This document shows, in pieces, positions 8,408 to 17,740 of a stretch of 64,000 bases of DNA. Each line of letters starts with the position of its first letter. Positions within the stretch are counted from its first letter, which is position 1. The stretch comes from Pontibacter aquaedesilientis. Lineage in GTDB: Bacteria; Bacteroidota; Bacteroidia; Cytophagales; Hymenobacteraceae. The notes beneath the pieces were generated by a model. That model searched no databases and was not told where the DNA came from. It saw only the letters and a program-made list of their open reading frames with translations. The translations under genes and the position numbers were made by a program. The stretch is from assembly GCF_014773225.1 (NCBI RefSeq), contig NZ_JACXAJ010000002.1, positions 558,001 through 622,000 on the forward strand, written 5' to 3'.

Positions 8408-9426
8408 TGAATCAGCATACCAATTTAGAAGATATTTTCAGTGCCTTCGATAGGCTGACCGTGCTCATCGTGGGCGATGTGATGATCGATTCTTATCTCT
8501 GGGGTAAGTCGACACGCATATCGCCGGAAGCACCAGTGCCGATCGTGAACGTGGTGAAACGCGAGAAGCGTTTGGGCGGGGCTGCCAACGTGGCCCTGAA
8601 CGTACAGGCCATGGGCGCAACGCCACTGCTTTGCTCTGTGATTGGCGATGACCCGGACGGCGGCGATTTCCTGCGCTTGATGGAAGAACGTAATTTGTCC
8701 ACAGAAGGCATCGTTCAGAGCCCGGAGCGGGTAACGACCATCAAACACCGCATCATAGCCGGCGGTCAGCAATTGCTGCGCGTGGATGCGGAGATCGAGC
8801 ACAACCTGGTGGACTACGAAGAGCGCCATCTGGAAGAGCACTATCTGAAACTACTCGACAAGGCCGATGTGGTTGTGTTTGAAGACTACGATAAGGGCGT
8901 TTTTTCTGAGCAGAACATTGCCCGGTTTATCCAGCTGGCCAACGAGCGGGGTATACCGAGTGTGGTCGATCCGAAAAAGAAAAACTTCCTGAGCTATAAA
9001 GGCTGCACGCTGTTCAAGCCAAATCTGAAAGAACTCAAAGAAGGCCTTAAAGTAGACTTCGCCGACGAGAACCTGCACGCTTTTGAGGAAGCGGTAGCGC
9101 AACTGCAAGAGCGACTGGCGACCAGGCAAGTGCTGGTAACGCTTTCGGAGCGCGGCGTGTTTGTGGCCAACGGCGAAGAGAAAACCTATATACCTGCGCA
9201 CCGCCGTTCCATTTCGGACGTATCGGGGGCCGGCGATACCGTGATCAGTATAGCGGCGCTGTGTATGGCACTTAAAACCTCCCTGCCGTTCATGGCTGGC
9301 CTGAGCAACCTGGGCGGCGGACTGGTGTGCGAACAGGTAGGCGTAGTGCCTGTCGACAGAAAACGCTTGTTCCAGGAAGCAAAAGAGAACAGGCTGTACG
9401 AAACCCATGAACACCGAACAGCTTAA
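8407..9426 (+). CDS. hldA: D-glycero-beta-D-manno-heptose-7-phosphate kinase (RfaE1-type)
   Basis: A 339-residue PfkB/ribokinase-family protein. It has the N-terminal VLIVGDVMIDSYLWG and SPEAPVPI strands typical of RfaE, the substrate motif GGAANVALNVQAMG, and the PfkB signature SDVSGAGDTV near residues 268-277 with the catalytic aspartate. The length covers only the kinase half of E. coli HldE; no cytidylyltransferase-like domain follows, so the adenylyltransferase (HldC/RfaE2) must be encoded elsewhere. Its role is ADP-heptose synthesis for the lipopolysaccharide core. It starts inside the previous stop codon and its end overlaps the following trkH gene by 20 bases. Confidence 0.9.
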   Translation: MNQHTNLEDIFSAFDRLTVLIVGDVMIDSYLWGKSTRISPEAPVPIVNVVKREKRLGGAANVALNVQAMGATPLLCSVIGDDPDGGDFLRLMEERNLSTEGIVQSPERVTTIKHRIIAGGQQLLRVDAEIEHNLVDYEERHLEEHYLKLLDKADVVVFEDYDKGVFSEQNIARFIQLANERGIPSVVDPKKKNFLSYKGCTLFKPNLKELKEGLKVDFADENLHAFEEAVAQLQERLATRQVLVTLSERGVFVANGEEKTYIPAHRRSISDVSGAGDTVISIAALCMALKTSLPFMAGLSNLGGGLVCEQVGVVPVDRKRLFQEAKENRLYETHEHRTA

Positions 9427-11206
9427 CAGGCTACTCTACGGCAGCAAGCTGCGGGCATATAAAATGATGCGCCGCACTACCTACACGCTCACCATTGTGG
9501 CGATAGGTTTGTTGCTGTATGCACATGGCGTGGTGGTAGACCACGATACGATTCAGATCATTTTCTACGCTATTGACGCCATCCTGGGGGTGTTTGTGCT
9601 GATCTACCTGTTGCGGATTCTGTATGGGTTTGAGCGAGTCAAGTTTCTGAAGCGTACCTGGTTCGAGGGTTCGCTGATGGCCATCATTCTCATCAACCAC
9701 ATCGGGACCTATGTATTCGGGTTCCCTATCATTTACAACATTTTCGAAGGGATAGGTGTGCCGCTCTCAGTGGAGCTGTACCGTCTCCTGGTTTCTCTCT
9801 ACATGCTCCTGCTACTCGTAATTGAGTTGCTGGAGACGAAGGTGCACCTGAAAACCCTCCAGATAAAGCCTGCCATTACCTTCCTGATGAGTTTTATCAC
9901 GCTCATCACGCTGGGTACAGCCATGTTCATGCTTCCGAAAATGACCAACGATCCGGACGGGATGCGCTTTGTCGATGCCCTGTTCATGGCTACAAGCGCA
10001 TCGTGCATCACGGGGCTGACAGTTGTCGATCCGGGAACCTACTTCACCTTGTCGGGGCTGGTGGTACTGCTGGTCTTGGTGCAGTTGGGGGGCTTAGGGG
10101 TCATGACCTTTGCGACCTTTTTCGCCATGCTCATGCGGGAAGGGCTAGGTATAAAGCAGCACGTGGCCATGTATGAGATTATGGAGAGCGAGTCGATATC
10201 GTTCACTAAAGGCCTGCTGCGTAAACTGATCATCATGACCCTCTCCATCGAAGCGATCGGGGCAGTCATTATATTCAATACATGGGGGCAGGAGACGGAG
10301 TTTGTGAGCCTGGGCAGCAAGATTTTCTTCTCGGTGTTCCATGCTGTGTCCGGATTTTGCAACGCCGGTTTCTCGCTATACCCGGAGGGCCTCTATAGTA
10401 ACCCGCTCCGCAGTGCCTATACCTTACACCTGACCATTGCCGCGCTCGTTATTTTTGGCGGCATAGGTTTTCCTACTATCATTGATGTATTCTCACCCAA
10501 GGCGATGCGTGCCCGCATGAATGCCCCCTGGCGCAACTGGAAACTGATGACAAGGGTGACTGTTTACGCAACAACTGCTCTGTTGGCCTTTGGAACGGTA
10601 ATGTTTTTCATGCTGGAGTACTTCAACACCCTCTCGCACCTGAGCTTCATAGAGGCGCTGATTGCTTCTTTCTTTCAGTCCATGACAACTCGCTCCTCCG
10701 GTTTCAGTACGGTGGATATCTCAGAGGTATCAGTCCCCATGCTGCTTATCATGATGATTCTGATGTTCATTGGAGCCTCGCCGGGTTCAATGGGGGGCGG
10801 CATCAAAACAACCACCTTTACAGTGATTATCCTGTCGGTGTGGGCGACCATTGCCCAAAAGCGAAACATTGAGATTGGCAAGCACACCATCCCACATTCT
10901 GTCTCTTATAAGGCATTTGCGGTTTTCACGTTTGCGGTCGTTTTCAACGTTTTTTTCCTGATCATCCTGTCGATCTCAGACGCACAGTTCGACATTGTGC
11001 GCCTGGCCTTCGAGCAGGTATCAGCTTTTGCCACGGTGGGTCTCAGCACCGGTATAACGGCTGGCCTGTCGGATGTAGGCAAGACCGTGATCATCCTGTC
11101 CATGTACATCGGCAGGGTAGGTACGCTCACGCTGGCGCTGGCTATCAGTACACGGGCTGTCTCCACAGCCTACAGGTATCCAGACACGCATTTGGCTATT
11201 GGTTAA
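9407..11206 (+). CDS. TrkH/KtrB-family potassium transporter, copy 1
   Basis: A 599-residue membrane protein with about twelve hydrophobic segments. The four pore loops of the SKT family can be seen: SASCITGLTVVD, VSGFCNAGFSLYP, MTTRSSGFSTVD, and ATVGLSTGITAG, each with the central selectivity glycine. An N-terminal pair of extra membrane helices (about residues 25-140) precedes the core. It probably imports K+ with a cytoplasmic TrkA/KtrA regulator, but no such gene is adjacent. It starts 20 bases before the end of hldA and is followed by a paralogue of identical length. Confidence 0.92.
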   Translation: MNTEQLNRLLYGSKLRAYKMMRRTTYTLTIVAIGLLLYAHGVVVDHDTIQIIFYAIDAILGVFVLIYLLRILYGFERVKFLKRTWFEGSLMAIILINHIGTYVFGFPIIYNIFEGIGVPLSVELYRLLVSLYMLLLLVIELLETKVHLKTLQIKPAITFLMSFITLITLGTAMFMLPKMTNDPDGMRFVDALFMATSASCITGLTVVDPGTYFTLSGLVVLLVLVQLGGLGVMTFATFFAMLMREGLGIKQHVAMYEIMESESISFTKGLLRKLIIMTLSIEAIGAVIIFNTWGQETEFVSLGSKIFFSVFHAVSGFCNAGFSLYPEGLYSNPLRSAYTLHLTIAALVIFGGIGFPTIIDVFSPKAMRARMNAPWRNWKLMTRVTVYATTALLAFGTVMFFMLEYFNTLSHLSFIEALIASFFQSMTTRSSGFSTVDISEVSVPMLLIMMILMFIGASPGSMGGGIKTTTFTVIILSVWATIAQKRNIEIGKHTIPHSVSYKAFAVFTFAVVFNVFFLIILSISDAQFDIVRLAFEQVSAFATVGLSTGITAGLSDVGKTVIILSMYIGRVGTLTLALAISTRAVSTAYRYPDTHLAIG

Positions 11207-11222
11207 GGTTATGTTAGCTTTG
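11191..11222 (+). promoter_or_regulatory. Bacteroidota-type promoter of the second trkH
   Basis: TTTG at 11191-11194, a 20-base spacer and TAGCTTTG at 11215-11222 closely match TTTG-N19/20-TAnnTTTG. The -33 element lies in the last codons of the first trkH gene, and the ATG at 11243 follows 20 bases after the box. Confidence 0.65.
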
Positions 11223-11242
11223 AAGCTTCAACAAAATTCAAG

Positions 11243-13042
11243 ATGAGTACAGAAGGGTTAAACAGGGCGCTTTACGGGAGTAAGTTAACAGCATATGCCA
11301 TTATGCGGCGCACCACTTATCTTCTGACCCTGCTTTCGATCGGACTACTGATCTATGCCCACGGCATAGTCCAGAAACCCGAGACGATCCAAAAGCTTTT
11401 TTATGCGATCGACGCTATTCTGTCGGTTTTCGTGATCATTTACCTGCTGCGCATTCTTTATACCTTCGAGCGGAAGAAGTTTCTGAGGCGGACCTGGTTT
11501 GAGGGAATGCTGATGGGCATAATTCTGATAAACCAGATAAGTACCTACGGACTGCATGTACCGGTTGTCTATAATTTCTTCGAGAGCATCGATATTCCGC
11601 TTTCAGTAGAGCTATACCGGGTAGTGGTGTCCATGTTCATGCTCGTGCTACTGGTCATTGAGCTGCTCGAAACCAGGGTACACCTGAAAACGCTGCAGTT
11701 CAAACCAACGATCACTTTCCTTTTCAGCTTTCTTTTTCTGATCATAATCGGGGCTGCCCTGCTCATGATGCCGAAGATGATCACCACGCCGGGCAGTATG
11801 CGTTTTATCGACGCCCTCTTTATGGCAACCAGTGCTTCCTGCGTGACGGGCCTGGCCGTGGTCGATCCGGGTACGTATTTCACCTTCTCGGGGCAGGTCG
11901 TGCTCCTGATGCTGGTGCAGCTGGGCGGTCTGGGCATCCTGACCTTTGCGACTTTCTTCGTCTCGCTGATGAAGCAGGGTATAGGTATAAAACAGCACGT
12001 GGCCATGTACGAGATCATGGAGAGCGACTCGCTTTTCTCTACCAAGAACCTGCTGCGCAAACTGGTGGTGATGACTTTCTCTATCGAGGCGATCGGGGCT
12101 TTTATCATCTTTTTTACATGGGGCCCATCTGCGGAGTTTGACAGTTTAGGAAGCAAAATTTTCTTCTCGGTGTTTCATGCAGTTTCGGCCTTTTGTAACG
12201 CAGGTTTGTCCTTGTACCCGGAAGGGCTGTACACGGAGCCGGTGCGCTTTGCCTATGTAATGCAACTGACTGTGGCTTGCCTGATCATATTTGGCGGCAT
12301 AGGTTTTCCGACCATCCTGGATGTGCTGTCGCCCAAGGCAATGCGGATGCGAATGAATGCTCCCTGGAAAAACTGGAAACTGTTGTCCCGTATCACGATC
12401 TATACCTCTGCCTCTCTTATTGCCTTGGGCACCATAGGATTTTTCCTGCTGGAGTACTTCAACACGCTGGCGCATTTGAATTTTGTGGAGGCGATGATTA
12501 CCGCTTTCTTTCAGGCTGTGACCACGCGAACGGCCGGTTTCAACACGGTGGATATTTCGGCGCTGACGGTGCCCACTTTGTTGATGTTCATCTTCCTGAT
12601 GTTCATCGGCGCCTCACCGGGCTCGACAGGAGGGGGAATCAAGACGACAACCTTCACGATCATCCTGCTGTCGGTGTGGACGACCATCCGGGGCAAGCGA
12701 AATGTTGAGATGGGGAACAGAACTATACCGCACTCTGTGTCCTACAAAGCCTTCTCTATTTTCACGTTTGCAGCGATTATCAATATTTTCTTCCTGTTCA
12801 TCCTCACCATCACCGACTCGCAGTTCGATATCTTCCGGCTGGCCTTCGAGCAGGTGTCAGCTTTCGCTACGGTGGGGCTCAGCACAGGTATAACAGCCGG
12901 GCTATCCGACACAGGCAAAGGAGTGATCATCCTGTCTATGTTCATCGGCAGGGTAGGTACGCTCACGCTGGCACTTGCCCTGAGCACCCGCGCCATGACC
13001 ACAGCCTATAAGTTTCCGGAGACACACGTACCGGTTGGTTAA
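11243..13042 (+). CDS. TrkH/KtrB-family potassium transporter, copy 2
   Basis: A 599-residue tandem paralogue of the preceding gene, well over half identical by eye and collinear throughout. The four pore loops are conserved: SASCVTGLAVVD, VSAFCNAGLSLYP, VTTRTAGFNTVD, and ATVGLSTGITAG. Differences concentrate in loop regions and in the second pore (SGFCNAGF against SAFCNAGL). A separate promoter can be seen in front of it, so the two copies may be expressed under different conditions. A terminator shared with the convergent hemE gene follows. Confidence 0.92.
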   Translation: MSTEGLNRALYGSKLTAYAIMRRTTYLLTLLSIGLLIYAHGIVQKPETIQKLFYAIDAILSVFVIIYLLRILYTFERKKFLRRTWFEGMLMGIILINQISTYGLHVPVVYNFFESIDIPLSVELYRVVVSMFMLVLLVIELLETRVHLKTLQFKPTITFLFSFLFLIIIGAALLMMPKMITTPGSMRFIDALFMATSASCVTGLAVVDPGTYFTFSGQVVLLMLVQLGGLGILTFATFFVSLMKQGIGIKQHVAMYEIMESDSLFSTKNLLRKLVVMTFSIEAIGAFIIFFTWGPSAEFDSLGSKIFFSVFHAVSAFCNAGLSLYPEGLYTEPVRFAYVMQLTVACLIIFGGIGFPTILDVLSPKAMRMRMNAPWKNWKLLSRITIYTSASLIALGTIGFFLLEYFNTLAHLNFVEAMITAFFQAVTTRTAGFNTVDISALTVPTLLMFIFLMFIGASPGSTGGGIKTTTFTIILLSVWTTIRGKRNVEMGNRTIPHSVSYKAFSIFTFAAIINIFFLFILTITDSQFDIFRLAFEQVSAFATVGLSTGITAGLSDTGKGVIILSMFIGRVGTLTLALALSTRAMTTAYKFPETHVPVG

Positions 13043-13090
13043 AGGAAGTTGGGGAGTGGCGTTGTAGTCGATAAAAATGTGATGATAAAA

Positions 13091-13126
13091 AAGAAGGCCT
13101 GCCAAATCTGGCAGACCTTCTTTTTT
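13091..13126. terminator. Bidirectional terminator between trkH copy 2 and hemE
   Basis: Stem AAGAAGGCCTGCCA / TGGCAGACCTTCTT with one mismatch and an AATC loop. It is followed by TTTT on the plus strand and preceded by AAAA, so it can end transcripts from both directions. Confidence 0.85.
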
Positions 13127-13189
13127 ATAATTTACTCAAGCTGTTCGTCGCAAAAAGTAAGAACTCTACTGCTTGATTGCTCTGATTTA

Positions 13190-14230
13190 CTAATACTTAG
13201 CGCTGCCGCTATACTCTTTCACTGTCTGGATAAAGCACTTTACCTTCTCTGGGTCGGTGTCAGGGTATACACCGTGGCCGAGGTTGGCGATGTGGCGCTG
13301 CGGTCCGAATTCCTTCAGCATTTTAATGGTTTCGTGCTGAATGGTTTCGAAAGAACTGTAAAGCAGGCATGGGTCCATGTTGCCTTGCAGGGTCTTGTTC
13401 GGACCCACCTGTGCTCTGGAAGTTTTGACATCCATGTTCCAGTCAAGGCCAATGGTTTCGCAGTTTAATTTGCTGAAGTCTTCCAAGGCGAAGAAAGCAC
13501 CTTTGGCAAATACCGTTACCGGCACCTCGTTAATGGCGTCGCAGATCTCCTGGATGTAAGGCAGGGAGTACTCGCGGTAATGCGCCGGAGGCAATATACC
13601 TGCCCATGAGTCGAATACCTGAATGAGGTTCGCTCCTGCCTCCACCTGTGCTTTCAGGTAGGCGATGGTGGTATCGGTGATCATGCGCAGCATGTGGTGT
13701 GCCAGCTTCGGGTTGGTATACAGCAAACCGCGCGCATGCGAGAATGTCTTGGAACCACTGCCCTCCACCATGTAGGCCAGGATAGTCCAGGGGGCACCGG
13801 CAAAACCGATAAGCGGCACACGGCCGTTTAGGGCTTTTTTCGTCACTTTAATGGCCTCCAGCACATAACCCAAATGCTCATGCGGGTCGGCTACACGGAG
13901 TCTTGCCAGATCGGCTTCCGTGCGGATGGTCTTTGGAAACCAGGGGCCTCGCTTCTCGACCATCTCATAGGTGCAGCCCATCGCTTCGGGTACCACCAGA
14001 ATGTCAGAGAAAATGATGGCGGCGTCCACATCCAGTATATCAACCGGCTGAATGGTCACTTCGGCAGCCAGATCAGGTGTTTCCACGAGTTCCTTAAATC
14101 CGCTCAGGCTCTCACGTACAGCTCTGTATTCGGGTAGGATGCGCCCCGCCTGGCGCATCAGCCACACTGGAGTACGTTCTACGGTTTCTCCTTTGGCGGC
14201 TCTTATAAGCAGGTCATTCTTCAATTCCAT
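13190..14230 (-). CDS. hemE: Uroporphyrinogen decarboxylase
   Basis: A 346-residue protein using ATG 14230; an upstream in-frame ATG at 14281 would add 17 residues that are not family-like, whereas [15 protein letters not shown] is the usual HemE beginning. The hallmark [10 protein letters not shown] at residues 21-30 contains the substrate arginines, and later conserved stretches include [16 protein letters not shown] and [10 protein letters not shown]. It decarboxylates uroporphyrinogen III to coproporphyrinogen III in heme synthesis. It is transcribed toward the second trkH and stands alone. The product call is secure. Confidence 0.97.
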   Translation of the reverse strand: MELKNDLLIRAAKGETVERTPVWLMRQAGRILPEYRAVRESLSGFKELVETPDLAAEVTIQPVDILDVDAAIIFSDILVVPEAMGCTYEMVEKRGPWFPKTIRTEADLARLRVADPHEHLGYVLEAIKVTKKALNGRVPLIGFAGAPWTILAYMVEGSGSKTFSHARGLLYTNPKLAHHMLRMITDTTIAYLKAQVEAGANLIQVFDSWAGILPPAHYREYSLPYIQEICDAINEVPVTVFAKGAFFALEDFSKLNCETIGLDWNMDVKTSRAQVGPNKTLQGNMDPCLLYSSFETIQHETIKMLKEFGPQRHIANLGHGVYPDTDPEKVKCFIQTVKEYSGSAKY

Positions 14231-14234
14231 GGCG

Positions 14235-14242
14235 CAAAGATA
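14235..14242 (-). promoter_or_regulatory. Candidate -7 box of hemE abutting the start codon
   Basis: Minus-strand TATCTTTG (CAAAGATA on the plus strand) matches TAnnTTTG and ends four bases before the ATG at 14230, which would give a leaderless or nearly leaderless transcript. No -33 TTTG is seen. Confidence 0.4.
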
Positions 14243-14385
14243 CGTTAAAAATGCTGACTGTCGGAAGATGATTGTGATCATCAGGAAGACAGGGCAGAAG
14301 TATTTTTAACAAGGTGTACTATGGAGAAGGCGAAGTGGTTGACTATAAAACTAAAGTCAGCTTAGTAATATTTAGAAACGGAAGA

Positions 14386-15003
14386 TTAAGACAAAAACAG
14401 CGCATCAATAGCCGACACGATAAAATTCACGCCGATAGACAGCACGATGAAGCCCATAATGCGCGACAAGGCTGACAAACCCGCTTTGCCCATAAAGCGG
14501 GTGAGCTGGGTAGAAAAGCGCAGGATGACATAAGAAATGACAGCCAGCAGAATAATGCCTATCAGAATCAGCATCATGTCAATAAAGGAGAGAGAGGTTG
14601 TAAAGAGGCCGATACTCACCGCAATAGCCCCCGGTCCGGATAGCATCGGCATGGCCAACGGTGTGAAGGATATATCCTCTTTGTGCTGGGCTTCTTCCAC
14701 CACATCCGGCGATACCTTTTTGTTACTGCCACCCGGTGTGAGCAATTCAAAACCTGCCCGCATGATCATAAGTCCACCGGCTATGCGCAGGTCGTGTATG
14801 CGGATGCCGAAGAAGTTGAGCACATACTGCCCTGCCAGAAAGAACACAGCCAGTATACCTACCATATACAGACAGGCTTTGAGCGCCTGTTGGTTACGTT
14901 GGGCAGGCGTATCGTTCTGGGTAAGCGTCAGGAAGACCGGCATGGCCCCAAACGGGTTTACAACGGAGAAAAGGGCAGAAAGCGTGGCAAGAATAATTTC
15001 CAT
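14386..15003 (-). CDS. MarC/UPF0056-family inner membrane protein
   Basis: A 205-residue protein with six predicted membrane helices. It begins with LFSVVNPFGAMPVFLTLT, the characteristic MarC-family opening, and carries RIAGGLMIMRAGFELL and FTPLAMPMLSGPGAIAVSIG in the expected places. The family is found across bacteria; despite its name the role in antibiotic resistance is not supported, and transport of amino acids or other small molecules is only suggested. It stands alone between hemE and purK. Confidence 0.9.
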   Translation of the reverse strand: MEIILATLSALFSVVNPFGAMPVFLTLTQNDTPAQRNQQALKACLYMVGILAVFFLAGQYVLNFFGIRIHDLRIAGGLMIMRAGFELLTPGGSNKKVSPDVVEEAQHKEDISFTPLAMPMLSGPGAIAVSIGLFTTSLSFIDMMLILIGIILLAVISYVILRFSTQLTRFMGKAGLSALSRIMGFIVLSIGVNFIVSAIDALFLS

Positions 15004-15201
15004 GGGTGGGTTAAACGTACAAGCTCCAATATAGTTTTTAATCGATATAAGAGCAAAGCTTTACTTATCTTTTGTCCAGATAAGCCATCAGGAATGCCTG
15101 TTGTTGTGCTACACGATTGAATACCTTGGCAGAATTCAAGTTTTTAATGTAATCTGGTTGACATCTTTTGATATTTGTCTTTCGTCTCCACACTTTATCC
15201 T

Positions 15202-15209
15202 TAATTTTG
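15202..15209 (+). promoter_or_regulatory. Candidate -7 box of purK-purE
   Basis: TAATTTTG matches TAnnTTTG, 28 bases before the purK ATG. The -33 region has only a T-rich approximation of TTTG. Confidence 0.4.
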
Positions 15210-15237
15210 GGTAGTAAACACCCTAAGCAACGATACT

Positions 15238-16368
15238 ATGAAAGGAGAAGTAAAGCTCGGGATACTGGGCGGCGGACAGTTGGGCCGCATGCTCATTCAG
15301 GCCGGACTCGATTTTAACCTCTATACCTTGGTGCTCGACCCGGACGAAAACGCACCTTGTAAGGACGTGTGCAACGAGTTTTTCGTGGGCAGCTTCCGCG
15401 ATTTCGACACGGTGTACGAGTTTGGCAAACAATGCGACATTGTCACGATCGAGATTGAGCACGTGAATGCCGATGCCTTGGAGAAACTGGAGCAGGAAGG
15501 CGTGAAGGTATACCCGGATGCCAAAACTGTTCGCACGATACAGGACAAAGGCCTTCAGAAAGAGTTCTACAGCAAGCACGCTATACCTACCGCCGATTTC
15601 AGAATTCTTAAAGACGCTGATGAGCTCAAAGCCCATACAGATTTCCTGCCTGCTTTCCAGAAGCTGCGCCGCGAAGGCTACGACGGCCGTGGCGTAACCC
15701 GTTTGCAAAGCGAAGCAGATCTGGGCAAGGGCTTTACAGAGCCTTCGCTGCTGGAGAAACTGATCGATTTTGAAAAGGAGATTTCCGTGATTGTGGCCCG
15801 CAATGCCAGCGGCCAGGTAACTGCCTTCCCGGTAGTGGAGCTGAGTTTTCATCCGGAACATAACCTGGTGGACTCCCTTTTTGCTCCTGCCAACGTACCT
15901 TACAAACTGCAGCGATTGGCTATCGAGATTGCAACCCGGGTGATCGAGTCATTCGACATGGTAGGTATACTGGCGGTGGAGATGTTCTTGACCAAGGACG
16001 GGCAGATACTGGTGAACGAAGTAGCACCGCGTCCGCACAACAGTGGGCACCATACCATCAAGGCGAACTATACCTCACAATACGAACAGCACCTGCGTGC
16101 CATCCTGAACCTGCCACTCGGCAGCACCGACATCCAAAGTGCCGCTGTCATGCTAAACTTGCTTGGTGAGCCCGGCTACGACGGCGAAGCTAAGTACGAA
16201 GGCCTGCAGCAAGCCTTGGCTGTGCCGGGCGTGTACATTCACCTGTATGGCAAAAAATATACCCGTGCCGCTCGCAAAATGGGACACATCACGGTGCTAG
16301 GCACCGATATAAAGGAAGCACAGGAACGGGCCGAATCAATCAAAAACATCATCAAAGTAATCGCATAA
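15238..16368 (+). CDS. purK: 5-(carboxyamino)imidazole ribonucleotide synthase PurK
   Basis: A 376-residue ATP-grasp enzyme of usual PurK length. It shows the N-terminal LGILGGGQLGRMLIQAG nucleotide-fold motif, TIEIEHVNADALE, KLRREGYDGRGV, the ATP-grasp lysine region EKLIDFEKEISVIVAR, and NEVAPRPHNSGHHT near the end. It carboxylates aminoimidazole ribonucleotide using ATP and bicarbonate in purine synthesis. purE begins one base after its stop, so the two enzymes that act in sequence form a tight operon with a shared terminator. Confidence 0.97.
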   Translation: MKGEVKLGILGGGQLGRMLIQAGLDFNLYTLVLDPDENAPCKDVCNEFFVGSFRDFDTVYEFGKQCDIVTIEIEHVNADALEKLEQEGVKVYPDAKTVRTIQDKGLQKEFYSKHAIPTADFRILKDADELKAHTDFLPAFQKLRREGYDGRGVTRLQSEADLGKGFTEPSLLEKLIDFEKEISVIVARNASGQVTAFPVVELSFHPEHNLVDSLFAPANVPYKLQRLAIEIATRVIESFDMVGILAVEMFLTKDGQILVNEVAPRPHNSGHHTIKANYTSQYEQHLRAILNLPLGSTDIQSAAVMLNLLGEPGYDGEAKYEGLQQALAVPGVYIHLYGKKYTRAARKMGHITVLGTDIKEAQERAESIKNIIKVIA

Positions 16369-16369
16369 T

Positions 16370-16897
16370 ATGGCCAACGAAACCCCAACCACACAACCGC
16401 TGGTAGGCATCATCATGGGCAGCCAGTCCGACATGAAAGTGATGGACGCAGCTGCTGAGATACTGGAAACCCTGAACGTACCTTTTGAAATTACGATCGT
16501 GTCGGCGCACCGTACCCCGCACCGCATGTTTGAGTACGCCGAGCAGGCCCGCAAACGTGGCCTGAAAGTAATCATTGCCGGAGCCGGTGGCGCAGCCCAT
16601 TTGCCGGGTATGGTCGCTTCCATTACCACACTGCCCGTAATTGGTGTGCCGGTGAAGTCGAGCAATTCCATCGACGGCTGGGACTCCGTGCTCTCTATTC
16701 TGCAAATGCCGGGCGGTGTGCCTGTCGCAACAGTAGCTTTGGATGGCGCCTTAAACGCAGGTATACTGGCTGCTCAGATCATCGGAACTTCCAATGCCGC
16801 TGTAGCTGATAAGTTGGAGAAGTACAAGGTAAGCCTGAAGGACAAGGTGATGCGCTCTGTGGAGGAGCTGAGAAGAGGGGATCGGGATCTGGACTAA
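16370..16897 (+). CDS. purE: 5-(carboxyamino)imidazole ribonucleotide mutase PurE
   Basis: A 175-residue class I PurE. Clear motifs are GIIMGSQSDMKVM near residue 13, the catalytic SAHRTPHRM with its histidine, and GAGGAAHLPGMVAS. It moves the carboxylate of N5-CAIR to give CAIR. The gene is in the purK-purE operon and ends before a strong hairpin. Confidence 0.97.
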   Translation: MANETPTTQPLVGIIMGSQSDMKVMDAAAEILETLNVPFEITIVSAHRTPHRMFEYAEQARKRGLKVIIAGAGGAAHLPGMVASITTLPVIGVPVKSSNSIDGWDSVLSILQMPGGVPVATVALDGALNAGILAAQIIGTSNAAVADKLEKYKVSLKDKVMRSVEELRRGDRDLD

Positions 16898-16906
16898 GTC
16901 TAATAG

Positions 16907-16935
16907 AAAGGCCACTACAAAATAGTGGCCTTTTT
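16907..16935. terminator. Bidirectional terminator after purE
   Basis: Perfect 11-bp stem AAAGGCCACTA / TAGTGGCCTTT with a CAAAA loop and a following TT run. It lies between convergent purE and the outer-membrane barrel gene. Confidence 0.9.
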
Positions 16936-16948
16936 CATGATATTCTGT

Positions 16949-17632
16949 TTAGAAATAGAAGCTTGCCCCAGCCCTTACGCTGGATAATCCGAAGTCGGCA
17001 CTGAAGTTATGTGGGTGTTCTGTGCCTTTTGGTGAGGCGCTATTGTCGAGGTCATGGTTATAGTGCAACAGGTTGAGTTTCAGTTCCAAGCCAATGGTAG
17101 TGTTGGGGAAATAGGTTATGCCCGGTGCAATCACAGCATTAACAGAAAGCGCGCTGCTTTTTTCAGAACCACCTGATTTTGCAGTTGTATTTTCGGGGTT
17201 GCTTATTACATAGCTCGAGTTAAGATACTCGCTTTCTGAGGCCTCATACATAACTCCAGCCCTCCCTTCGCCAAATACATATAGCTGCTGCTTTATAGGA
17301 TAGTAAAAACGCGATAGCAAACCAGTTTGCCAATCACTTCTCTTTTGCTTATAGTATTTGTAATAACTCATATTCTGAGAACTGATTTCACTTGTTGTCT
17401 CTGTTTCAGAAATGCCTCTGCCATGCTCTGCAAAAATACCGATAGCCCATTTGTCTGAAGCCATTTGGCTTAACGAGGTGCTGAACTGGTAAAAGTTAAA
17501 CTTATTGTCCCTGCCATCTATTCGGCTATCAATACCACCGTTTAGAGTTGCAAAATATGATTTGGGTTGCAGCTGTGCAGAGGCCTGCAAAAGTGTTAGC
17601 GTAAAGCCTGTCAAAAGTAAAAGTCGTTTCAT
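16949..17632 (-). CDS. Outer-membrane beta-barrel protein of unknown role
   Basis: A 227-residue exported protein. The signal peptide (MKRLLLLTGFTLTLLQASAQ) ends at residue 19 or 20. The mature part alternates hydrophobic and polar residues with many tyrosine and serine residues and finishes with RAGASFYF, a C-terminal phenylalanine typical of barrel proteins recognised by the BAM complex. It resembles small porin-like OmpW/OprF-type barrels of Bacteroidota, but I cannot assign a family. It is monocistronic between two terminators. Confidence 0.8.
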   Translation of the reverse strand: MKRLLLLTGFTLTLLQASAQLQPKSYFATLNGGIDSRIDGRDNKFNFYQFSTSLSQMASDKWAIGIFAEHGRGISETETTSEISSQNMSYYKYYKQKRSDWQTGLLSRFYYPIKQQLYVFGEGRAGVMYEASESEYLNSSYVISNPENTTAKSGGSEKSSALSVNAVIAPGITYFPNTTIGLELKLNLLHYNHDLDNSASPKGTEHPHNFSADFGLSSVRAGASFYF

Positions 17633-17689
17633 AGATTGATTAAATTAAAACGGTGCTATATACTTTATATTCTGGCTATAAACAAAAAA

Positions 17690-17718
17690 AATCCCCTGCC
17701 GAAACTCGACAGGGGATT
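17690..17718 (-). terminator. Rho-independent terminator of dnaK
   Basis: Stem AATCCCCTG / CAGGGGATT. On the minus strand it is followed by a run of eight T, as expected after the dnaK stop at 17741. Confidence 0.85.
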
Positions 17719-17740
17719 CCAATATAGTTTGAGTTAATTC

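Noticed and set aside
8407..9426. Full bifunctional HldE
   Set aside because: The protein ends after the kinase domain. No adenylyltransferase motif follows before the trkH gene.
14723..14730. TTACTGCC inside the marC-like gene as a third AbiEi site
   Set aside because: It is a single half-site, which is expected by chance in 64 kb, and there is no partner half-site at the right spacing.
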